A stretch of 64,000 bases of DNA from positions 620,001-684,000 of the forward strand of contig NHZP01000025.1 in assembly GCA_003313425.1 (NCBI GenBank), given 5' to 3'. The position numbers and the translations under genes are program-made. Below are positions 56,720 through 64,000 of this stretch, piece by piece. Source of the DNA: Pseudopyrenochaeta lycopersici. Its lineage: Eukaryota > Ascomycota > Dothideomycetes > Pleosporales > Pseudopyrenochaetaceae. Position 1 is the stretch's first letter; every line of letters begins with the position of its first letter. The notes below the pieces were generated by a model. That model was given only the letters and a program-made list of their open reading frames with translations, made no database searches and was not told where the DNA came from.

Positions 56720-57156
56720 GTGTATTGCGATTAACTTGCACTAAAAATTGTCTAATTTGGTCTATCCTACGTGATGTTGTGGTGCTTTGAAGTCGAGGGC
56801 TTGAGTGGTGATGGGGACGCTAGCCTCCTTGGCGAACAGACTTTTGTCCTGTGACTAGAATCGAAGTGGTCAGCTCAATGCCACCATTCTGCGATCCTTT
56901 TTCCTCCCAACAAACCTCTCTGGAGTAACCTGGTCGTATCAATGCTCCAGCTGTTCCCACTCGACCTCGGCAACATCATGGCGGGCGAGTCGGGGCCCAC
57001 GCTAGTATCATTACTGCTGTCAGATTCAAGGACTATTTGGCTTGATCTTTGATGAATTTTGATGATGAACGTGATTGATTGTGTGTTCTCTAGTTTCTGC
57101 CTTTTTGTGTGTCCCTCTGCCAAGTGGTTACACCCGAGAGTTTGTGCTACCATCTA

Positions 57157-58484
57157 AAGTACTAGGACAAAAGTTCGGTTCACCGACAACCGAATACGAG
57201 GTCCGAACATCAACACCTCTCTCTACCCTATCTATTGATAAACCCCCCAAAGTCGTAATAACGTAAAAAGAGGTGTCAATTTATTGCAAAAAGCTCAATA
57301 TTTTGTTTGATAACTATGCGCATGCCTCAGAGCAGCAAGGCGTTGCGGCATAGATAGAATAAGCGTCTTCACGTACGAATCAGGGATCTTCTGCCATGCT
57401 TCCTTCAATGCTTCGCAAAATCGCTCCTAGTCCTCTGCAGACTCGCCAGTCGTGGCCAGCTCTGGGTGAAGCTTATTTACCTTCCTTTTTAGTACCCACC
57501 ACATGTGCTCGATAGGGTTGAGGTCTGGTGAGTAGGGTGGGAAGTTAACAACGTTCATACGGTGCCTCCGTAACCACTCGCCAGTTGCTCGTGCAGTGTG
57601 TATGCGTGCATTATCCTGTTGGAAGAGGTCGCCCCTCTGATAATGGTGGAGGAGACCTTCTTCTAGCGCCTGGGTATAGCTCCAAGCTGAGTAGCCATTA
57701 TGGGGGGCGTTGGGGTCCCTCTTTATAATCACTAGCGGACTCTTCTGAGCCCTCCCCCTTCTATCAATCCAGATTGACGCCCACACCATCTGCGCAGGAG
57801 GACGCGACGTATCATGCTCCTCTATCATCTCATGCCTCCATTTCTCATCGGGATAGCGGAAGCACCATTCCTGGTTAGAACCAGAGCCTTTCTGAATAGA
57901 GCACTCATCAGAGAAGCGCATGGTCCTCCTCTTCCAGTCAAAATGCTGCCACTTCCTCTCCCACGCTCTTCTTCTTCCTGCCGTATATCGAGTAATCTTA
58001 GGTCTACGCTTGCATCTGAACTTCTTTAGGTCATACCTCTTAAGCACTCTGTACGCAGTTTTGGCAGATATTTGATTGGTGAGGGCAGCTTCTTCAAGGA
58101 GCTGCCTATACTCCATTTTAGGATATTTTCGAGCCATTCGAAACAGCACTCGCTCGTCACGTTGCGATAGTATCTTAGGGCGCCCAGATCGAGGTAGGTC
58201 TTTTGTGGTGTGGTGGACCTGCCATTGTCGCAAGGTGTCGCGTACACATTTGGGTGTGACGCGAAATTCTTCTGCCAACTCCTTCGCGCCACACCCTGCT
58301 TCCGACTTCGCGATAATTCTTGTGCGTTCATTCGGGGTTAATCGGGTGGTTGTTCTTGCATTGCCACTTATTTCCTGGCCAAATTGACGGCGTTGTGGCA
58401 TTTTGGTAGTGGTTTGAAAATTTGGTGTTGATGAGGGACGCTTTGACGCGTCGCTTCGCGAACCGAACTTTTGTCCCGTGACTG
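57157..58484 (-). mobile_element. Tc1/mariner element 4
   Basis: 1328 bp between TA dinucleotides (57155-57156, 58485-58486) inside a solo LTR. In its own direction it starts CAGTCACGGGACAAAAGTTC; the other end is AAGTACTAGGACAAAAGTTC, both continuing GGTTC. Contains a near-intact transposase. Confidence 0.9.
57295..58401 (-). pseudogene. Tc1 transposase 4, one premature stop
   Basis: 368 codons from MPQRRQFGQE (58401; an in-frame ATG at 58512 lies outside the element and is unlikely) to TKY-stop at 57295. HTH domain KELAEEFRVTPKCVRDTLRQ, linker GRPKILSQRDE, FSDECSIQKGSG, QQDNARIHTARATGEW and FPPYSPDLNPIEHMWW; 34 residues separate the second Asp from the Glu, i.e. DD34E. The only lesion is a TAG at 57427-57429 after GESAED, where related proteins have Trp (TGG to TAG). 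The remaining 43 codons to the true C-terminus are open. Confidence 0.9.
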
Positions 58485-58554
58485 TAGGATCTCGCAACTT
58501 GGAGATCCACACGTGACATCTAACACCCTATCGGGCCTTACATCTGACAACTGC

Positions 58555-59162
58555 AGGCTGTGACGATAGCTGCCTTTTTTGGCGTGTCCGTCTACGACTC
58601 GGGATAGAGTTATTTCGTGTTAGCGAAGAGGGGGTATGAAGAAATAAGCTTTGGCAGGGCCGCATAGGGTCTCTTTTAGTGTTATGAACAGCACTCGGCA
58701 TGGAGGGAGTTGAAGTCCATCTCCGTTTATTCTCTCCCTTCCGCATACTCCATGGAGTTTAAGGAGGATGCGAAGTAGAGCTGAAACTTCCTATTCGGGT
58801 AGAGCAGGTGTTAAAGGCTTGTAAACGTGTGGGGTTTCTCTGCTTCATTATGGGACGTAGTTAAATACGAAGTGGACCAATAAAACTTCTACCAAGAGGC
58901 TATGAAGACGCCACAGCTAGAGCAGTTTGTCCCTAAACTTTATTTAGCCATCTGCATATTCCGATTTGTTTCCATTCAGGCGGAGGCGAAACTAGCGCGC
59001 TCCTCGCTCCACTTTCCCGGAATCTTGTCCCACAGCAATATGCAAAGGATTTTTGACAACGCGTCCGACGTAGTTTTTCTCCTTCATCTTCGAGTGCAAT
59101 TCCTAACAGAATAGATAATTTTTTAATTGGGAAATAACAACCTCGCCAAGATATACGTATAC
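58555..59162. other. Intergenic, nothing recognised
   Basis: No domain or TE end seen; small frames only. Confidence 0.4.
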
Positions 59163-60477
59163 ATGACGTATGGAGGCAAGGGACCAACCTTCGTTTGGAC
59201 ATTGTGGTACGAACCTATCTTCTCTCTTGTCTTCGTCTTTCTACGACTATATACTCGGACTCGGTTTATGTATTGACTACACTGGGACGATCACTTTGCT
59301 ATAGTCTCTTGGGTAAGTAGGACGCTTTTAAGCGTTGCTTTTTTGTTGATTCCACGCGAACTTACCTAAAGGGTGGTGCTGATGTTGAACGCCTTGTTCA
59401 CCACAATCTCAGCGCTGAACGGGTTTGGAATGCGTTCTAAGTTCTTGACATTACCGGAAATCGCACGGGCAAATAAGTGGACAATCCTTGGGCAAACGTT
59501 CCATCTTATCGGTATCGCTACAAGGGGGCTGTTGCACTCTTCTTGGCACGAATTGTAGTTGAGAGATGGTAGAGGATCATCCTCTGCTCCATCGTTGGTT
59601 CTGTGCTCCTCTTCTTTGAGCTCTGCGCCATCTGGAATTTCGCCCGATGCAGCCCTGTAGCCCACGTGTGGGACCCATCATACCGGCGAACTGCTGGCTG
59701 TCTGCTGAAGCCTTTACCATCTATTCAGTTGCTCTCGGAGGTATTTCTACCGCTGTTCTGGTGGAAGGAGCAGCTTATGCTAACAGCATAATAGTTTATT
59801 CTGCTATCTTTAACATTATCCTTACCGTATTTCCCTAGCATATCCTGTGGAATCTGCAAATGCAAAGGAAAGACAAGGTGCTTATCTGTTCTGCCATGAG
59901 TCTTGGAACATTGTACGTTAACAGCCCTACTCCGGCATGCACACTAGTATTAAATCGAAACTGATGCGAATAACCCAGTGCCTTTGTGTGTGCGGTAACT
60001 AAGACGATAGAGTTACGAGGGCTTAGCGCCAGATCGGACTATACCTGGAAGTAATATGGCTGGTTTTGTTGACTTGGAAAGAAGTCCTCTGAACTAAGCC
60101 CTCTGTAAATGCTTATTATTATTTTAGATGAAACAGTACCTCTTGTCATTTGGAGCTCTAGTGAAGTTGCCACAAGCATTGTTACTGGCTGTATACCAAC
60201 CCTGCGACCTCTTTATAAGGTGTTCCGAATAGCCTCTCACCAAACCGAAAACAACTACGAGTTCGAGAAGCACAGGGGGCACACTCTGCCACCCGAGAAT
60301 GAACACGATAACGAGTGGGCGGATATCTATTGCGGTGCCAGTGGGGAAACCTCGAATAATATTATCAAGCATGAGAGGCGGGACGACGCAAGTGATCAGA
60401 GCAATTTAGGCTCAACGCGGGTCGCGAATTGTATTAAGCAGACGAACGAGATCACAGTAACTGTTGAGAGGATTTAG
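59163..60477 (+). pseudogene. SAT4/rhodopsin-type receptor, broken
   Basis: Same superfamily as the gene at 51817-53111, opposite strand. Pieces in order: IFSLVFVFLRLYTRTRFMY, a TGA, then HWDDHFAIVSW (59230-59312); intron-like GTAAGT; VVLMLNALFTTISALNGFG; LGQTFHLIGIAT; a one-base shift near 59530; VALFLARIVVERW, a TAG, RIILCSIVGSVLL; CSPVAHVWDPSYRRTAGC; and at 60110-60220 DETVPLVIWSSSEVATSIV with GCIPTLRPLYKVF, the family's last helix. Stops and frameshift indicate a pseudogene. It was probably once a host receptor gene. Confidence 0.7.
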
Positions 60478-62024
60478 AAAACATGCAGAAAACAGTACGA
60501 TTTCTGTTTTATGTTGGGACTCGTTTCGGTCCGTGAGCGGGAAAATTGAAGACAAAAGGAAGTTGAGTTTTGTATCAACAAGAAGTTGGAAGAACCCGAA
60601 CCGGGGTCGTAGATGCCCTCCTCCACGGCGCCCTTCATGCACCTTTCTTACAGCGGTAAGTGGCAGCAGGCGTACTTGAGAAGGACGCTAGGGCCGAGCA
60701 TTGCGCTGTGATGGCGACTAGATGAACCTCATATCGTCCTCCATGCTGTTCAGCGTGCGATGCAAATGGGTCATAGCTGTCTCCTCCATGATATCATGAT
60801 CTGGTGGTTGAGATGAAGACAGTGCAGGAGCCGTCTACGGAGGAAATGGAGCACAGGAAACTTCAAAGCGCAAGGAGATCGCGAGTTTGGCGACCTTTCA
60901 TTTTGCTTCCCCATGCTGTCATTTGTGACAATCTAGCTGGCACACCATATTATGCCGTATTGCACTAAACTCTTGACGTGCGCCATCATGCGTTTCATCG
61001 CTAGAGTCCCCAGCCTACGCTTGGTCCGATGCCCGTGACCAATACCCCGAGATCCAAGATACACAACTGATCGATGGGTGGAAGCGACGTTCCTAAAGTA
61101 GGAAACAGTCTGGAAACATAATGCTGTGGGTTGCTTCCCATGAACAATCAAAACTATCTCTCCGCACCTCTTGCCACTGCCGTAAAAAACACTAGAATGC
61201 AGATTATTGATAGTAGATTGTATAGCTGCTTCAGCGGGATCTATGTAAGTTGCTTGTGCTGACGATTTCGCGATTAAACTAGGGTGACGCGTTGTCGGTG
61301 GGGTGACCCATAAGTAGGCCTAGCCAAGAAAGTATAATTTATAACTGAGCTTAAGTTACTGAATGGAGAACTAGGATTACATGTTGGCGGAGATGTATTC
61401 CCGATGAGGCAATGCACGTGCGTCCCGAAACGGGCCGAACCCACCTAAGTATCTGGCCTTTCTTGTTTTGTTTGTGTTAGCCGATGTGGCTTGCTAGCTA
61501 TCTCGGAACCGGAGGTCTTTTTCGATTCGCTCGGGGTGCGCTACCATGGGATGGGTACGAATGGGACCGTCCCGGTGCTCTGGTGTGGCCTGCCCCGCGA
61601 CTTGGCTACTGCATGCAGGCGCACAGATTAATGCTCGCTGTCGATGATGCCGCCCGACTCGTTCTCATTGTTAGCTTGTTGAGTGGTACTTTCGAAGCCC
61701 CTCTTAATTGATTGGATGCCGCTTGATACAAGTATAGATGGTTGACGAGTGGCCGCAGCTGTGTGGTTGGCTCAGGGCGCAGCACGACGCGCACCGTTCG
61801 TTTTCTGAATCGCAGTTACAAGCCTTCGCAACCTGTCTGCAGTACAATGGCTGCCTTTGAGTAATATCGATTCTCGGCACAATCATAGCTTTTGCTCAGC
61901 TTGGCGAACGGCGATTTTTGAGCCGCTCATTCTTCTGTGGCACACGCCGCCAGGGAAGACAAGGAGCAACTCTCAGTCGGATTTGTTCCAACCTATACCA
62001 CGACGACACGAGCAGCACTGAAGC
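60478..62024. other. Intergenic upstream of the RSR1-like gene
   Basis: 1.5 kb without a recognisable gene or TE. It must include the promoter of the GTPase gene at its right end; no specific element can be called. Confidence 0.4.
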
Positions 62025-62913
62025 ATGTCGCAACGAGAGTATCACATAGTCGTCCTCGGATCTGGTAAGCTAGTCAAATGCGATGAACAACTAGAAATAC
62101 CTGCTAATGATTGTGGCGTAACAGGTGGAGTCGGGAAAAGCTGTCTAACAGGTACGTTGCCGGATTTGGCACCTCGATTGTGGTTTCAGCAACGCTGACA
62201 ATTCACAGCACAATTCGTACAAAATGTCTGGATAGAGAGCTACGATCCCACTATTGAGGATTCATATCGGAAGGTCCTTGATGTTGACGTTGGTACCCAT
62301 GAGCGAGTCGCCAAAATCGTCCACTGACCTATTTTAGGGCCGTCATGTGGTACTAGAGATATTGGATACAGCGGGCACAGAGCAATTCAGTGAGCAGTCC
62401 AGTCCATACATGAGAGCAAATTAGCTGATCTTATACAGCCGCCATGAGGTACATCTTCCGCATCCCGCTGCTCTCTTTCCGTAACTTATGAAGCGCAGAG
62501 AACTGTACATGAAAACTGGCCAAGGTTTCCTACTTGTTTTCAGCATAACTTCAGCATCTTCTTTCCACGAGCTCGCTGAGTTGCGCGAGCAAATACGGCG
62601 AATCAAGGACGACGACAATATGCCGATGGTACTCATTGGGAACAAGTCCGATTTAGAAGACCACCGAGCAGTACCACGCCCACGAGCCTTTGCCATATCC
62701 CGCGACTGGAAAATTCCTTATTTTGAGGCCAGCGCACGAAGAAGAGCAAATGTAGACGAAGCCTTCGTTGAACTCAGCCGACAGATCATCCGCAGAGATC
62801 AGAATGAGCGACGAAACGTACCACCCGACTCTCCACGACCTGGGGGCAGGCAGAGAACAGGACGCAATAGAGAAAGGCAGATCAGACACCGGCCGAAATG
62901 TACGATCCTTTAG
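62025..62913 (+). CDS. RSR1: Rap-type small GTPase, RSR1/BUD1/Krev-1 orthologue (6 exons)
   Basis: 207-aa Ras-superfamily GTPase that in yeast directs bud-site choice and polarity. Exons: 62025-62064, 62125-62151, 62209-62288, 62338-62389, 62439-62448, 62499-62913; all GT-AG and in phase. P-loop GSGGVGKS (12-19), effector loop YDPTIEDSY (34-42), switch [10 protein letters not shown] (59-66) with Thr63 at the Ras Gln61 position, the Rap hallmark, NKSD (118-121), EASAR (146-150), then a basic tail and a CAAX box, CTIL, ending in Leu (geranylgeranylation expected). Exon 5 is only 10 bases (encodes the T-A-M-R junction). No lesion. An LTR-like sequence starts 85 bases after the stop. Confidence 0.93.
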
Positions 62914-62998
62914 TTACGATACCCAACGACAATGGCCGTGCCAGAGGCAGTGGACCTGCTGGACCGGGCACTGCCATTGCCATAGGCTAAAGCCTAGT

Positions 62999-63171
62999 TG
63001 TAATGTTCCTCGGTGGAACCTTCGGAGTCCTAGAAACTTCTAGACGTTTCTCGATCATAGAGTCACGAGGAGTTAGGCAGATATAAATGCTGCCTTACTC
63101 CTGAGATAGCTTTCTTCTTCATTGAATACAATCCTGTTACCAGGTATCGGCGCTTTGCGCAGCCCCTTACA
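62999..63171. mobile_element. LTR-like sequence
   Basis: 173 bp with inverted ends TGTAA...TTACA, internal TCCTAGAAACTTCTAGACG, GATATAAATGC (TATA-like) and GAATACAATCC. No matching TSD (CTAGT versus GCCAC) and no adjoining retroelement body, so a solo or truncated LTR of an unidentified family. Confidence 0.5.
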
Positions 63172-64000
63172 GCCACCATCCCATTCAATTACGTCTTTCC
63201 ACACTTTCATCATCAGCACCACGTTGGCATTATAGAGGTATTAGAACACCCGCTTACTGCGGCAATCAATCTCCTTCGTTCTCAGCCCTTATCTCTGAGT
63301 GCCTACTCTGGGGATGCCTCAGATGCGCAGCATTTACACCGCCCTGGCTGTTTTCGCTTCTCCTTCCAAGTTGCTAATATGAAAAGCCACTGAAGTCATC
63401 AAGTACCCCTATCATCAGATCAAGTCGCAAAATTGTTAACACAGAGCACAAGTGCGCGACTCAATAGAGCGACGTTCGACACTACCGATGATGCACCGTT
63501 GACGAGTCACGGACCAACGCAGGAACACGCGCCCGAGGATCTGTGCGATTCATATGCAAACTCAAACACGGGACAACCAAGCCACACACGGAGAGAGCCA
63601 GCGAATCATAATCTTACTGCGACATTTTCCTACTTTCTCGTGTTGGTGCCTTATGCTCATTCTCCCAAATTTTTTCAACATCTATACCACCCAAAGATGC
63701 TGCGACACCATCACAACTGTTCACACGATTCATGCATTCGAATATACCCATGATCAAGGTGGTTATAGGCCCTTCCTCTGTAAGCCAGTATTGGTCACAT
63801 GATTCGAGAATTAGTAATCTCTCATGAACATATAGCTGCAGGCCACCCTCCATCTAAAACAGACAATCAATATAACATGCACTTCTATGAAGAATTTCTT
63901 TGTGCACCCTTTAAGGCTTACATCCTCCGACCTAAAACGCGGGCCTCAGAGGTTGACGCTCGGATGCAATGACCCGGACACTGATTCAAGCTTTTTGGGT
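63172..64000. other. No gene recognised to window end
   Basis: Short frames on both strands without domains; the sequence runs to the window edge. Confidence 0.4.

Larger units (their letters stand above)
55253..56855 (+). mobile_element. Tc1/mariner element 3, carrying a nested solo LTR
   Basis: Flanked by TA (55251-55252, 56856-56857). The termini share ACAAAAGTYTGTTCGC near both ends (left AGAAGACAAAAGTTTGTTCGC; right inverted GTCACAGGACAAAAGTCTG). The 242-bp solo LTR at 55463-55704 sits in the transposase gene; without it the element is about 1.36 kb, like the other Tc1 copies. Confidence 0.8.
57018..58549 (+). mobile_element. Solo LTR (TGTCAGAT family) split by Tc1 element 4
   Basis: Left part 57018-57156 matches the Copia LTRs at 21081 and 26128 (TGTCAGATTCAAGGACTATT, then AGTGGTTACACCCGAG); right part 58487-58549 ends TTACATCTGACA. 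ACTGC flanks the whole on both sides (57013-57017 and 58550-58554), proving that the two parts are one LTR. Confidence 0.9.

Noticed and set aside
61484..61711. 75-aa ORF near the GTPase gene
   Set aside because: No domain, and competing frames on both strands; no support as a gene.
1..64000. Starship giant transposon (DUF3435 captain, NLR or metal-resistance cargo)
   Set aside because: No tyrosine-recombinase frame with R-H-R-Y type motifs and no typical cargo was found; the accessory content is ordinary hAT, Tc1, pogo, Copia and LINE sequence.
1..64000. tRNA or rRNA genes
   Set aside because: No A-box/B-box pair with a foldable cloverleaf and no rRNA-like segment was noticed by eye; a tRNAscan-SE run would settle this.

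Overview
The window looks like the genome of a filamentous ascomycete (Pezizomycotina; Dothideomycetes/Pleosporales is plausible but is inference). The evidence is: spliceosomal introns of 45-80 bases with GTRNGY donors and CTAAC/CTRAY branch motifs; a Zn2Cys6 regulator, a DUF3176 membrane protein, SAT4/rhodopsin-type receptors and a CorA-like protein, all fungal families; and transposons damaged by C-to-T/G-to-A changes (TGG to TAG, CAG to TAG, AT-rich tracts), the mark of repeat-induced point mutation (RIP). Most of the 64 kb is transposon sequence. Host genes sit in small islands.

Layout: 1-1890 is the 3' half of a hAT transposon (family A). 1.9-6.4 kb has no recognisable gene. 6.4-9.2 kb is a Tad1-like LINE lacking its RT. 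9.4-11.1 kb holds a solo LTR and a RIP-damaged Tc1 element. 11.4-18.2 kb is a host island: a DUF3176 membrane protein (-) and a Zn2Cys6 transcription factor (+), both reconstructable as intact multi-exon genes. 18.3-26.3 kb holds a solo LTR, hAT-E and a nearly intact Copia element with both LTRs. 26.3-34.5 kb is an AT-rich block of strongly RIPped Copia remnants that has received a pogo deletion derivative, a 1.3-kb hAT-type element with an 8-bp target duplication (TSD), two LTRs and a GC-normal insert carrying a minisatellite. 35.1-36.4 kb is a Tc1 element. 36.5-39.8 kb is a second host island with a CorA-like gene and a possible MADS-like gene. 40.4-51.1 kb is a mosaic of four hAT families, a LINE fragment and a pogo element. 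Within it hAT-D is structurally intact (TIRs, 8-bp TSD, uninterrupted transposase) and hAT-B has an intact spliced transposase. 51.8-53.1 kb is a SAT4/rhodopsin-like receptor gene. 55.2-58.5 kb holds two Tc1 elements, one containing a solo LTR and one sitting inside a solo LTR. 59.2-60.5 kb is a second, broken SAT4-like gene. 62.0-62.9 kb is a complete RSR1/BUD1/Krev-1 (Rap-type) GTPase gene, followed closely by an LTR-like sequence.

The transposon families fall into at least two waves: old copies riddled with RIP-type stops (Tc1 at 9.8 and 35.1 kb, hAT-C, the Copia block), and copies with no or few lesions (hAT-D, hAT-B, the Copia at 21-26 kb, Tc1 at 57.2 kb). Nested TSDs give a relative order of insertion. 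I saw no Starship captain, CRISPR array, rRNA or tRNA. Nothing here is clearly a new kind of system; the most unusual objects are the AT-rich hAT-type element at 29.06-30.36 kb with repeated 22-bp palindromes, and the minisatellite-bearing insert at 33.0-33.5 kb.
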